64,000 bases of DNA from Priestia endophytica DSM 13796 (GTDB taxonomy: Bacteria > Bacillota > Bacilli > Bacillales > Bacillaceae_H), in assembly GCF_900115845.1 (NCBI RefSeq), contig NZ_FOXX01000003.1:138124-202123 (forward strand), given 5' to 3'. The position numbers and the translations under genes are program-made. Every line of letters starts with the position of its first letter. Positions within the stretch are counted from its first letter, which is position 1. The notes under the pieces are model-generated. The model was not told the origin of the DNA and did not search any database. It saw only the letters and a list, made by a program, of their open reading frames with translations. Shown here piece after piece: positions 53,608 through 62,871 of the stretch.

Positions 53608-55218
53608 GTGAAGGTAAAAGACGTATTAGAGCTTCCTTCTCTAGAAGAAGCGTTCACGTTAGCAGGACACTCAGGGCTTTACAGAAACGTTCAGCATGTG
53701 AACATGATGGACGCTCCTGACATTATTCACTATTTATCAAAAGACGACTTACTTCTCACAACAGCTTATCATTTCAAAGATGATCCTTCAGCGCTTTTAT
53801 CGTTAATTAGAAAAATGCATGAACGAAACTGTGCAGGTCTTTGTGTAAAAACAAAACGGTTTTTAAAAGAGCTTCCATCTGATGTTTTAGCACTCGCGAA
53901 TAAACTCTCTTTTCCAATTATTGAAATACCTGAAAGCGTTGCCCTTGGAGATGTCGTAAACAATACCTTAGGCACTATTTTAAACACGAGAACAAATGAG
54001 CTTCAACAAGCCATTCATGCTCATCAACAGTTCACAAATCATGTTTTAAGCGGACGCAGCATTGATGAGTTGTTACAAAATCTATCCCTTATGATTGGCT
54101 ATCCTGTTCTACTTCTTAACCAACATTTCAAACTTTTAACTCAAACCCATTATGATGAAAAAGCTTCAGAAAGCTCAAAGAAATGGAACACGCAAAACAC
54201 TTCTTTTTTCCTAAAAAAAACTCCTTATTCATGTTTCTCTATTCGAGATACACATGAAGTTTTTTCCGCTTTCCCAGTTCCAACACATGAAAAGAGATGC
54301 GGCTCTCTACTAGTCAAAGAAAATCTTGCCAAACTTGATCAAGGAAAGATTTTGATGATTGAACAAGCAGCAAATGTTATTGCTTTTGAACTGATGAAGG
54401 AAAGTGCTTTAAAACAATACGAACGAAGAGCAAAAAATGAGTTTTTCACTAATTTTGTAGATGGAAAATTCACATCAAGAGATGAAATAAGAAACCGCAC
54501 AAAAGAATTTGGACTAAACTGTGAGCAAAAATATATTCTTATCGCAACAAAACTTGATCGAAATGAAAAAGGCATCAGCTTTACAGCTCACCAAATGGAA
54601 ACCGACGTTGTATATGAATTTTTAGAGGAAGAGCTTGAATCTATTCCATGGCCTTGTCACTTTTTTCTTAAGGGAACGATTGGCGTTATTTTTGTAGAAG
54701 TAAATGATAGATGGATTGGTCTTCATGAAACAATCATTTCAGCCCTACAACATATTCAAAAAGGAGTTTTAGCAAGCTTTCAGAGGACGATTTCTTTCGG
54801 GATAAGCAGCATTACTCAAAATTTATTTGAAATAGAAAGTGCTTACGAAGAAGCTCTCGATGCCCTTGATACAGGTCATTTCTCTGGAAGTATGCAGTTT
54901 ATTCAAACCTATCAAACAAAAGATGTCACAGAACTTCTAAGAGTCGTTCCTAGACAGGATTTAAAAAAGTTTTATGATCATACGCTTCAAAAACTTTCTT
55001 CTCACACCCAAGATGAGGAACAACGCTTATTGCATACACTCTCTGTTTTTCTAGAAACCCACTGTCAAATATCTGAAACAGCAAAACGATTATACGTGCA
55101 TCGCAATACTGTTATTTATCGTCTTGAAAAATGCGAGGAACTGCTTGGCAAAAGTTTAAAAGATCCTGATACAACGCTAAAGTTAAGACTAGCTCTTCGC
55201 ATTGGAACAATGTTGTAA
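53608..55218 (+). CDS. pucR: PucR-family purine catabolism regulator
   Basis: 536 residues. An N-terminal PucR sensor domain at about 1-125 (KVKDVLELPSLEEAFTLAG). A central GGDEF-related region is followed by the C-terminal HTH-30 domain: TAKRLYVHRNTVIYRLEKCEELLG near 495-520 is the hallmark. GTG 53608 has AGAGGTGAG spaced ahead of it; the ATG at 53575 is not preceded by a site. In B. subtilis PucR activates purine permease and uricase genes in response to intermediates such as allantoin. Next to pucK and the remains of pucL. Confidence 0.9.
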   Translation: MKVKDVLELPSLEEAFTLAGHSGLYRNVQHVNMMDAPDIIHYLSKDDLLLTTAYHFKDDPSALLSLIRKMHERNCAGLCVKTKRFLKELPSDVLALANKLSFPIIEIPESVALGDVVNNTLGTILNTRTNELQQAIHAHQQFTNHVLSGRSIDELLQNLSLMIGYPVLLLNQHFKLLTQTHYDEKASESSKKWNTQNTSFFLKKTPYSCFSIRDTHEVFSAFPVPTHEKRCGSLLVKENLAKLDQGKILMIEQAANVIAFELMKESALKQYERRAKNEFFTNFVDGKFTSRDEIRNRTKEFGLNCEQKYILIATKLDRNEKGISFTAHQMETDVVYEFLEEELESIPWPCHFFLKGTIGVIFVEVNDRWIGLHETIISALQHIQKGVLASFQRTISFGISSITQNLFEIESAYEEALDALDTGHFSGSMQFIQTYQTKDVTELLRVVPRQDLKKFYDHTLQKLSSHTQDEEQRLLHTLSVFLETHCQISETAKRLYVHRNTVIYRLEKCEELLGKSLKDPDTTLKLRLALRIGTML

Positions 55219-55297
55219 ATTTCAAATGTTATATTTCATAACATAAAAATCGTTTATTTCAGAATTTTCGTAACCTTTTTATAATCAATATGAAAAT

Positions 55298-55316
55298 ATT
55301 AGTTATTTTAACTAAT
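55298..55316. promoter_or_regulatory. Palindrome, possible PucR site
   Basis: ATTAGTTA-TTT-TAACTAAT, perfect 8-bp arms, 78 bases before pucK and next to the TnrA box. Resembles the TTGGTTAA-type PucR motif only loosely. Confidence 0.35.
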
Positions 55317-55342
55317 GACTTAACCCCTTTTCTAACGTAACA

Positions 55343-55359
55343 TGTTACTTAATGTAACA
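55343..55359. promoter_or_regulatory. TnrA-type box before pucK
   Basis: TGTTACTTAATGTAACA matches TGTNA-N7-TNACA exactly. It overlaps a 12-bp palindrome GTAACATGTTAC. It lies 35 bases before pucK. Confidence 0.65.
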
Positions 55360-55393
55360 CATAAAAGCATTTTAAAAGAGGAGAGGTTGATTA

Positions 55394-56707
55394 ATGAACA
55401 CTCGGCAGTCACGAGGAAAAATTTTTTCATTTGGTCTTCAGCACGTTTTAGCAATGTACGCCGGAGCTATCCTTGTTCCCTTACTTGTAGGAAGAGCGCT
55501 TGGTTTAAATGCAGAAGAATTAGCATATCTTGTCGCGATTGATTTGTTAACATGCGGAATTGCTACCCTTCTCCAAACATTAAAAAGCAAATATCTCGGT
55601 ATTGGATTACCTGTTATTCTTGGCAGTTCTTTTGTAGCCTTAACACCCATGATTAGCATCGGTTCTCAGTACGGAGTTCCTGCTATATATGGAGCTATTA
55701 TTATCACAGGTCTCTTTATCTTTTTTGCTTCTTCTTTTCTAGGAAAACTTGTCCGCTTCTTTCCTCCTGTTGTCACAGGAACGGTTGTTACGATTATTGG
55801 GATATCCCTTGTTCCAACGGCAATTAAAAACATGGGAGGCGGAGCAAATAGCTCAGACTTCGGTTCTAGTGAGAACTTGCTGTTAGCTTTTAGTGTTCTC
55901 TTTCTTATCATAGCTATGAACCGTTTTTTCTCAGGATTTATGCGCTCCCTTTCCGTTTTAATTGGCATTATCGCCGGTACTATTTTTGCTGCTTTTTTAG
56001 GTAAAGTGAATCTAGATCCTGTAAAAGAAGCTTCATGGTTTCACTTCCCACAAGTTTTTTACTTCGGTTTGCCAACTTTTGAACCTGGAGCTATCTTGAC
56101 AATGCTTATCGTTGGACTTGTCATTGTGATTGAATCAACAGGAGTGTTTTTTGCCCTTGCAAAGATTTGCGATCGTTCTTTAACAGAACAAGAACTTGCA
56201 AATGGCTACAGAGCGGAAGGTTTAGCTATCTTTTTAGGCGGTATTTTTAACGCATTCCCTTACAATACGTTCGCTCAAAATGTCGGACTTGTAGAACTAT
56301 CTGGAATTAAAACACGTAACGTTGTCGTTGCAGCAGGCGGTATTTTAATCTTTCTTGGCTCTATTCCAAAGATCGCCGCATTTGCGACTATTATTCCAAA
56401 TGCTGTTCTTGGAGGGGCAACCGTTATCATGTTCGGGATGGTGATTTCTTCTGGGATGCGGATGTTGAGCAATGTTGAATTCACCAACAATAACTTGCTT
56501 ATTATAGCGTGCTCTATCTCACTTGGACTCGGCGTAACTGCTGTTCCTAATCTCTTTTCATCCCTTCCATCTTTTTTAAGCATTCTTGTAAGTGACGGCG
56601 TTATTACAGGAAGTCTTGCTGCTATTATTCTGAATTTGTTTTTCAACGCTAAAAAGAAAAAAGGAGACGTTTCTCTTCCTAACTCTTTAAAGGCAGAAGA
56701 AGCTTGA
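55394..56707 (+). CDS. pucK: Uric acid/xanthine permease (NCS2 family), PucK-like
   Basis: 437 residues with about fourteen predicted helices. FSFGLQHVLAMYAGAILVPLLVG at the start, VIESTGVFFALAKICD near 240 and NAFPYNTFAQNVGLVELSGI near 285 (with the conserved QNVGL substrate motif) identify a nucleobase:cation symporter-2. B. subtilis has two such proteins, PucJ and PucK; length (430) fits PucK. AGAGGAGAGG ribosome site. First gene of the puc operon downstream of pucR. Confidence 0.85.
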   Translation: MNTRQSRGKIFSFGLQHVLAMYAGAILVPLLVGRALGLNAEELAYLVAIDLLTCGIATLLQTLKSKYLGIGLPVILGSSFVALTPMISIGSQYGVPAIYGAIIITGLFIFFASSFLGKLVRFFPPVVTGTVVTIIGISLVPTAIKNMGGGANSSDFGSSENLLLAFSVLFLIIAMNRFFSGFMRSLSVLIGIIAGTIFAAFLGKVNLDPVKEASWFHFPQVFYFGLPTFEPGAILTMLIVGLVIVIESTGVFFALAKICDRSLTEQELANGYRAEGLAIFLGGIFNAFPYNTFAQNVGLVELSGIKTRNVVVAAGGILIFLGSIPKIAAFATIIPNAVLGGATVIMFGMVISSGMRMLSNVEFTNNNLLIIACSISLGLGVTAVPNLFSSLPSFLSILVSDGVITGSLAAIILNLFFNAKKKKGDVSLPNSLKAEEA

Positions 56708-56731
56708 GTAAAAATGAAAGGAGCTTCATAG

Positions 56732-56816
56732 ATGAACATCGCCGGATTCCTTTAGTTTACAGAAGTTCAGGAATAAATTCGGCGATATCTTTGAGCATTT
56801 CCAATGGGTTGCTTTT
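56732..56816 (+). pseudogene. OHCU-decarboxylase domain remnant of pucL
   Basis: An intact AAAGGAG site (56719-56725) precedes an ATG at 56732, but the frame stops after eight codons. Frame-shifted DNA immediately after encodes FSLQKFRNKFGDIFEHFQWVA. FGDIFEH-WVA is the hallmark of the N-terminal OHCU decarboxylase domain of B. subtilis PucL (FEHSSWIAE). Only about 25 codons remain; the rest of the domain, about 130 residues, is deleted. Confidence 0.7.
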
Positions 56817-56885
56817 CCGAGTTATCAGTGATATAAAATTACCCTCTAATTCGTATACATGTACAACAAAGGAGAGATAAAGGTG

Positions 56886-57861
56886 ATGAAAAATAATAAC
56901 CGGATAATGGCTTATGGAAAAGGAGACGTTTTTGCTTATCGTACGCACTTAGCCCCTTTAAAAGGTGTTAAAGAAATTCCGGAATCAAATTTCACAGGAC
57001 GCTCTAACATTATATTTGGAGCTAATATTCGTGTTGAAGTTGGAGGTTCTGCTTTTCTTTCTTCTTTTACAGAAGGAGATAATCGTCTCGTTGTAGCAAA
57101 CAGATTCTATGAAGAATTTTATTCAACAGCATCTTGCATCATACAGTGGAACAACAATGGAAGGATTCCTTGATTATGTGGGAAGATCCTTTCTCCTTAA
57201 GTATTCTCAAATAGATAGTGTAAAACTTACCGGCGAACATTTATCATTCCAAGAAGCAAACATGTTTGAGAATGAGGAAATAAAAAAGAGCCCTCTTGTT
57301 TTTAATCATTCAAGAAATAAAAAAGCAGTTTCTTCTATTCATCTTATTCGTCATGGTCAAGACATTAATGTTGAAAGTAGAGAAAGCTCAATTTGTGATC
57401 TTCAGCTTATTAAAGTAAGCGGCAATTCGTTTGTTGGATTTATCCGTGATGAATATACAACACTTCCTGAAGACGGAAACCTTCCTCTTTTCATCTATTT
57501 AAACATTGGCTGGAACTATGAAAATAGTGAAGATGCGCTAGGAGAAACTCCATCACTTTATGTTGCATCTGAACAGATTCATGACATTGCCTCCTCTGTT
57601 TTTCACGAACTTGAAACACCCTCTATCCAAAATTTAATTTACCGCATCGGCTGCCGTATACTAGAGCGTTTTCCACAATTACAAAGTGTTAACTTTCAAT
57701 CTCAGAACCATACGTGGGATACAGTTGTTGAAGAGATTCCAGGTGAGAAAGGAAAAGTATATACAGAACCAAAGCCACCGTTTGGCTTCCAACTTTTCTC
57801 TGTCACGAAGGAAGATTTAAAAGTAAACTCTTCAAGAGAGAAAGAAACAAAGTTGAAGTGA
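56886..57861 (+). pseudogene. pucL: Uricase (urate oxidase) domain of PucL, frameshifted
   Basis: MAYGKGDVFAYRTHLAPLKG to LVVA reads in one frame, then the frame is lost at an AAA run (57098-57100). Dropping one A restores ATDSMKNFIQQHLASYSGT, and the rest runs clean through SFVGFIRDEYTTLPEDG and QSQNHTWDTVVEEIPG to TGA at 57859-57861. The break falls in the TDS motif, which holds a catalytic Thr. All other uricase regions are intact, so the event is recent or a sequencing error. As it stands, neither fragment can form an active enzyme. ATG 56886 lies behind AAAGGTG. Uricase converts urate to 5-hydroxyisourate. Confidence 0.85.
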
Positions 57862-58205
57862 GTGCTTGCCTAACAACACATATTTTAGATTTAGCAAGTG
57901 GAAAACCGGCAAATCTTGTGAAAGTTGAGCTCTATAATAGTACTGGGAAATTGTTGAAAAAAGTTCATACAAATAAAGATGGACGACTTTCATCTCCTCT
58001 TCTAACCGAAAACGAGATGAAGAAAGGAGAATTTGAGCTGTTGTTTTATATTGGTGACTATTTTAGAGAAACACATCTTTCTCTAGCGCAACCTCCCTTC
58101 TTAAACAAAATTCCTGTTCGTTTTAATATCAATGACAGTACACAACACTATCATGTACCTCTTCTCCTTTCTCCTTTGGGATACCAAATTTATCGCGGAC
58201 GCTAA
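57858..58205 (+). CDS. pucM: 5-hydroxyisourate hydrolase
   Basis: 115 residues, transthyretin-like. LTTHILDLASGKPANLVKVEL at the start, TNKDGRLSSPLL near 40-50, the Arg of IPVRFNIND near 88 and HYHVPLLLSPLGYQIYRG near the end contain the catalytic His, Arg, His and Tyr residues; the usual YRGS terminus reads YRGR. GTG start overlaps the pucL stop (GTGA), so it is translationally coupled to uricase. Converts 5-hydroxyisourate to OHCU. Confidence 0.9.
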   Translation: MSACLTTHILDLASGKPANLVKVELYNSTGKLLKKVHTNKDGRLSSPLLTENEMKKGEFELLFYIGDYFRETHLSLAQPPFLNKIPVRFNINDSTQHYHVPLLLSPLGYQIYRGR

Positions 58206-58236
58206 AAAAGTCAGGGACTCTAACCCTGACTTTTTT
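58204..58236. terminator. Bidirectional terminator
   Basis: AAAAAAGTCAGGG / CCCTGACTTTTTT stem with a 7-base loop between the convergent pucM and acoR genes. Confidence 0.9.
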
Positions 58237-60082
58237 AATGGAGATTATATTTTTGAAGACGTCTATAGAACGTGCTACGCGGGACATTAATTAATTTTGC
58301 AGCAAGCGTAATGTTTCCATTTGTTTCACGAAGTGCCGTCTTCATTTTCTCTTTTTGAAGTTCTTCTCGAAATGAAAGAGAGGGAAGTTTCTTTTCTTCT
58401 CTTTCAGAATACGAAGAGAGCGAATTCAATAGAATATTTTCTAAAATGTTTTCTACTCCCTCTCCTTTTGCTTCTTCCACAATTTTAATTCGATGAAGCA
58501 TATTAAACAGTTCACGTATATTGCCTGGCCAATCATAGTGAGCAAGTTTCTTCAAAAAAAGAGGAGATAAAGTTACATCCCAATTATATCTTTCACAAAA
58601 ATACTGAACGAGATGGGGGATATCTTCTTTTCGACTTCTTAATGATGGAACATGGACTGGATAAATATGAAGTCTATAATATAAATCTTCCCGAAACTTC
58701 CCTTGCTTAACAAGAACTTTTAAGTCTTGATGTGTTGCTGTAATAATTCGAACATCAATGGATTTTTCCTCTTCACTGCCAAGAGGAGTAACAACACGTT
58801 CTTGCAAAACACGTAAAAGAGCGGTTTGCATCGCAAAAGGTAAGTCACCAATTTCATCTAAAAATAGGGTACCGCCGTTCGCTTGCAGAAATTTCCCCTT
58901 ATATCCTCCGCGCTTTGCTCCTGTAAATGCTCCTTCTTCATATCCAAAAAGCTCACTTTCAAGCAAGTTTTTTGGAAGCGCTCCACAGTTTAATGCAATA
59001 AAGGGACCATTTTTTCGTCCGCTGTTTTCATGAATGGCTCTTGCAATCATTTCTTTTCCTGCCCCTGTTTCACCAGAAAGGTAGACACTTGCCTCTGTTG
59101 GTGCAGCACACTTTGCCTCTGTGAGGGTATATTGAAAAGCTTTACTGACGCTTTTTGCCCCATTAAATATAAAAGGAGCGGAAACAAAAAATGAATCTCT
59201 ATTTTTATGTCTTTTAGGTGTTAAATAGGCAATATATCCAATAGCCGTCAACCGATTTTTCGAGAATACAGGGACTTCAAACTGTACATCATACCCTTCA
59301 TTTAATAAACTCGCCTTCGATATCTCAGCCCAGTTCCCCTTCTTCTCCCTTACGCTTTTGCTTGCTCCTACGACGTTCCCCTCATTTGTACATACAATAA
59401 GCGGACGCTCGCTTTCAATCCATTCCATTGTATTGTGTAAAAGGGCAACCTCTTCTTCCCTTTTTAGATGTACTTGTGCTTTTTCAATCATATAGGCTGC
59501 TGAAGTAGCAGTCACAATCATAGACTGATGAGCATGCTCAGCAGGACACGAAATATTAAAAACACCAAGAACTTCTCCCTCTACTCCTCTTATAACAGCT
59601 GAAGAGCAGCTCCATTCATGGGAAGCTTTTGCATAATGTTCAGCTCCTGTCACTATCATTGCTTCCTTGTTTTGGAGAGCTGTGCCAATGGCATTTGTCC
59701 CGACTTCTTTCTCTGTCCAGCATGATCCTTCGATAAAATTAATTTCCCTTGCTTTTTCTAAAACGTGCTGAGCTCCATTCATTGATAAAATATATCCTTC
59801 TGCATCGATCAACAGCGAAACCATACTTGTCTCCCGAATAAACTTTTCTATTTCATTCATATATGGTAGGGCTGCATGAATTAAAAAAGAATTTTTGCTT
59901 CGCTGTTTTTCTAACTGCTCTTGATTTAAGACGTGCTGTCCAACTTTTAAATTCGGATTCACTTCTTCGCTTCTACAGCGATACCAAGACTCTATAATTC
60001 TCTTATTTAGACGACTTTCTTCTAATGTGCCTTCTTTTATAAAACGCTCCCACATATTTAAAGAAAAACTTCCCTCTATCAT
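58235..60082 (-). CDS. acoR: Sigma-54-dependent acetoin catabolism activator
   Basis: 615 residues. N-terminal GAF-type sensor region (about 60-210, with [11 protein letters not shown]), then an AAA+ domain: Walker [15 protein letters not shown] near 340, the sigma-54 contact loop GAFTGA near 405, Walker [14 protein letters not shown] near 430, then a C-terminal Fis-type helix-turn-helix ([22 protein letters not shown]). It activates sigma-L (RpoN) promoters; here it probably acts on acoABCL next door. ATG 60082 with GGAGAGG ahead. Own promoter region contains a cre-like site. Confidence 0.92.
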   Translation of the reverse strand: MIEGSFSLNMWERFIKEGTLEESRLNKRIIESWYRCRSEEVNPNLKVGQHVLNQEQLEKQRSKNSFLIHAALPYMNEIEKFIRETSMVSLLIDAEGYILSMNGAQHVLEKAREINFIEGSCWTEKEVGTNAIGTALQNKEAMIVTGAEHYAKASHEWSCSSAVIRGVEGEVLGVFNISCPAEHAHQSMIVTATSAAYMIEKAQVHLKREEEVALLHNTMEWIESERPLIVCTNEGNVVGASKSVREKKGNWAEISKASLLNEGYDVQFEVPVFSKNRLTAIGYIAYLTPKRHKNRDSFFVSAPFIFNGAKSVSKAFQYTLTEAKCAAPTEASVYLSGETGAGKEMIARAIHENSGRKNGPFIALNCGALPKNLLESELFGYEEGAFTGAKRGGYKGKFLQANGGTLFLDEIGDLPFAMQTALLRVLQERVVTPLGSEEEKSIDVRIITATHQDLKVLVKQGKFREDLYYRLHIYPVHVPSLRSRKEDIPHLVQYFCERYNWDVTLSPLFLKKLAHYDWPGNIRELFNMLHRIKIVEEAKGEGVENILENILLNSLSSYSEREEKKLPSLSFREELQKEKMKTALRETNGNITLAAKLINVPRSTFYRRLQKYNLH

Positions 60083-60185
60083 CAAATCCTCTCCTATAAT
60101 CGTTGTTTTACATAAGAAAGGTGCCTGCTCTAGAAAGTTGATTTCATCCTTTAATCATGTATTCTTCTTTTATTATAGAAGTTTC

Positions 60186-60199
60186 AGAAAGCGTTTTCA
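60186..60199. promoter_or_regulatory. Candidate cre (CcpA) site before acoR
   Basis: AGAAAGCGTTTTCA deviates from the cre consensus (TGWAANCGNTNWCA) at one position. It lies 104 bases upstream of the acoR start, between acoL and acoR. Confidence 0.5.
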
Positions 60200-60211
60200 A
60201 CAAAATCTGTA

Positions 60212-60257
60212 GCATAAGAAAATGGACTGCTGTTAACAGCAGTCCATTTTCTTATGC
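60212..60257. terminator. Perfect 46-bp palindrome, terminator of acoL
   Basis: Both 23-base arms are perfectly complementary without a spacer (centre TGTT-AACA at 60234/60235), and the palindrome includes the last codons and stop of acoL. T-rich sequence follows on the minus strand. It probably ends the acoABCL transcript before acoR. Confidence 0.7.
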
Positions 60258-61631
60258 ATGTACCGCACTTCCTGTCGTATTCAAGAGCGCTTCATGAATA
60301 GCTTCTGAAAGTGTTGGATGAGCAGCAATAAAATCTTTCATTATATCTATTGTTAGTTCACTGTGAATCATTACTGTTCCTTGCCCAATGAGCTCTGTTG
60401 CTTTTGGACCAACGATAGAAAGACCAATAATTTCATTAAACTCTTCTTCTATCATTACTTTCACTTTTCCAAACGGTTCACCTGTAATAAGGGCTTTTCC
60501 ATTTCCCCCAAATGAAAACTCTCCAACTTTTACTCTATCATATACTTCTCTTGCTTCTCTTTCTGTAAAACCGACACTTGCTACCTCTGGAAAAGTATAG
60601 ACACACCGAGGTACTGCTCGATAATTCACCTTGGCTTTCTCTTCACAAGCATGGAGTGCTGCAACTGCTCCTTCATGGAAAGCAACGTGTGCTAGCTGAA
60701 TGCCTCCTATAATATCTCCACATGCATAAATGTTTGGGACACTTGTTTGCATGTGTTCATTTACGGTAACTCCTTCATCCGTAAATTTCACTCCAGCTCT
60801 CTCTAGACCCAGATCGCTTGTTTTTGGCTTTCTTCCAACAGAAACAAGTACATAATTACCTTGTCTTTCTTCGCATCTTCCCTCACTTGTTATAAAATTT
60901 ACTTTTTTAGATTTTTTCTCTACACTTTCTAATCGAGCATTTGTATAAATTTCTACTCCATCTTCTGCAAGCTTTTCATGTAAAAGAGCTGAAATATCTT
61001 CATCTTCATGTGGAAGAAGATTTGGACTTCCTTCAATAATGGTTACTTTTGTTCCAAGACGGCTATAAATACTAGCAAACTCACATCCAATAACCCCTCC
61101 TCCAACGATAATTAGGGAAGATGGAAGAGTTGAAAGCGACATTGCTTGCCCGCTATGGATTATCCAGTCTCCATCAAATGGAGCGAACGGTAAAGGCACA
61201 GGAACAGATCCTGTGGCAATAATAAACTCTGTTCCTTCTATTTCGTCAACACTGTCTTCTTTTTGCACTCTTACTCGATTATGATTGATGAAAGAAGCTC
61301 TTCCATTTATAACGTTAATTTTATTTTTCTTCATTAAGTATTTAATTCCTTGCACAAGCTGATGAACAACCCTATGCTTATAAGCCTGAACACCACTCCA
61401 ATTAACGGCGGCTTCGTTTGGAACTTCTATACCAAAGCGTCCTGCTTTCTTTACTTTTTCATATGTTAAAGCACTCTCAAGTAAGGATTTCGTTGGCATA
61501 CATCCTTCATTTAAGCACGTACCTCCAAGGTCCTTTTCTTCAATTAATATCACCTTTTTTCCGAGTGAGGAAGCTTTGATTGCGGCAACATAACCAGCAG
61601 GACCTCCTCCAATTACAACTAATGTTGACAT
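60252..61631 (-). CDS. acoL: Dihydrolipoyl dehydrogenase (E3) of acetoin dehydrogenase
   Basis: 459 residues. FAD motif VVIGGGPAGYVAAI near 4-17, the redox disulfide GGTCLNEGCMPTKSLL near 36-51, the NAD motif IIVGGGVIGCEFASIY near 170-185, and the C-terminal active site HAHPT-like HPTLSEAIHEALL near 440-452. Regenerates oxidised lipoate on E2. Follows acoC by 11 bases. Confidence 0.92.
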   Translation of the reverse strand: MSTLVVIGGGPAGYVAAIKASSLGKKVILIEEKDLGGTCLNEGCMPTKSLLESALTYEKVKKAGRFGIEVPNEAAVNWSGVQAYKHRVVHQLVQGIKYLMKKNKINVINGRASFINHNRVRVQKEDSVDEIEGTEFIIATGSVPVPLPFAPFDGDWIIHSGQAMSLSTLPSSLIIVGGGVIGCEFASIYSRLGTKVTIIEGSPNLLPHEDEDISALLHEKLAEDGVEIYTNARLESVEKKSKKVNFITSEGRCEERQGNYVLVSVGRKPKTSDLGLERAGVKFTDEGVTVNEHMQTSVPNIYACGDIIGGIQLAHVAFHEGAVAALHACEEKAKVNYRAVPRCVYTFPEVASVGFTEREAREVYDRVKVGEFSFGGNGKALITGEPFGKVKVMIEEEFNEIIGLSIVGPKATELIGQGTVMIHSELTIDIMKDFIAAHPTLSEAIHEALLNTTGSAVHA

Positions 61632-61642
61632 GTTTTTTCCTC

Positions 61643-62851
61643 CTACAAAAGGATTGCGATTGGGTCTTCTAAGTATCCTCTAATGGTTTGTAAAAATTCC
61701 GCAGCAGGTGCCCCATCTACAACACGATGATCAAATGTTAAACTAAGTGGTAGCATGCTGCATTTTTGAAGTTCTGCTCCTTTATACATTGGAACTTGCT
61801 CAATTGCCCCAACACCAAGAATACCTGTTTCTGGTGGGTTTAAAATAGGAGTGAAAAATTCTACTCCGTATGTGCCAAGATTTGTCACTGTAAAGGTCGA
61901 ACCTGTCATTTCAATTCCATCCATCTCTCCTCGCCGAACTGAAGAGGACAGTTTTCTAATCGTTGTCGCTGTTTCCACTAGGGAAAGCTTTTCGGCATTT
62001 CTTACAACAGGAACAAGTAAGCCATCTTTAATAGCAACAGCAATTCCAACGTGTACGCCTTCATGATAAATAATGCCGTCCTCATCATAGCTACTGTTCA
62101 TTTCTCTATGTTTTCCTAGCGCTAAAACAGTAGCTCGCACAATAAAGTCGTTCAGAGAAAGCTTTTCTTCCCCCCTTTTTTCAAAGGATTGTTTCGCTTC
62201 CTCTCTTAGTTTAACAAGATTTGTAACATCTGCTTTCATTGTAATTGTAAGCTGTGCACTGTTTAATAAACTGCTTTGCATACGTTCTGCAATCACTTTT
62301 CTCATTCCTGCTAAAGGTATTTTCGTTTGTTCTCCTCTTGCTTCTTCTCTGTTCTCATCCTCTTTTTCACCTTGCTTTTTCAATTCTTTTTCAACATCAG
62401 CTTTTGTAATGCGACCTCCTGGAGCGCTTCCTTGTATAGTGTCAATGTCAAGTCCAGAAGCTAATGCTATCTTTTTAGCAACGGGTGAAATTTTAAGGCG
62501 ATTCTTTTTTATAGGTCGTTCTTCTATAGCAACTGTTGCTGCCACTTCCTCTTTTGAAGAAGATAAAGAAAGACGTTTTGTTTCTTTCTCTTTCTTTTGG
62601 ACAATTTGTTCATTCGGTTCTCCAATGTAGCAAATAACAGTACCTGGAGGAACCCCTTCCTCTTCTTCAACTTTAATATCTAGTAAGACTCCGTCACTTG
62701 GCGCTTCCACTGCCATCTCAATTTTCTCTGAGTTAATGCTCGCAATAGGCTCTCCTTTTGTCACTTTATCTCCTACTCTTTTATTCCAAGACGATATTAT
62801 TCCTTCTTTCATCGCCATTCCGAGCTTTGGCATGACAACTTCGACTGCCAT
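61643..62851 (-). CDS. acoC: Dihydrolipoyl acetyltransferase (E2) of acetoin dehydrogenase
   Basis: 402 residues. One lipoyl domain at 1-80 with the lipoylated Lys in SINSEKIEMAVEAP near 48; a linker; the peripheral-subunit-binding domain near 120-160 (KISPVAKKIALASGLDI, GGRITKADVE); the catalytic domain 175-402 with DHRVVDGAPAAEFLQ near 370-385 carrying the catalytic His and Asp. Transfers the acetyl group to CoA. 20 bases downstream of acoB. Confidence 0.92.
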   Translation of the reverse strand: MAVEVVMPKLGMAMKEGIISSWNKRVGDKVTKGEPIASINSEKIEMAVEAPSDGVLLDIKVEEEEGVPPGTVICYIGEPNEQIVQKKEKETKRLSLSSSKEEVAATVAIEERPIKKNRLKISPVAKKIALASGLDIDTIQGSAPGGRITKADVEKELKKQGEKEDENREEARGEQTKIPLAGMRKVIAERMQSSLLNSAQLTITMKADVTNLVKLREEAKQSFEKRGEEKLSLNDFIVRATVLALGKHREMNSSYDEDGIIYHEGVHVGIAVAIKDGLLVPVVRNAEKLSLVETATTIRKLSSSVRRGEMDGIEMTGSTFTVTNLGTYGVEFFTPILNPPETGILGVGAIEQVPMYKGAELQKCSMLPLSLTFDHRVVDGAPAAEFLQTIRGYLEDPIAILL

Positions 62852-62871
62852 TTTCTTTTCCCCCTTTTTTC

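Noticed and set aside
56757-56948. Minus-strand 63-codon frame across the pucL 5' region
   Set aside because: The plus strand there encodes the OHCU-decarboxylase remnant and the uricase start, which explains the sequence better.
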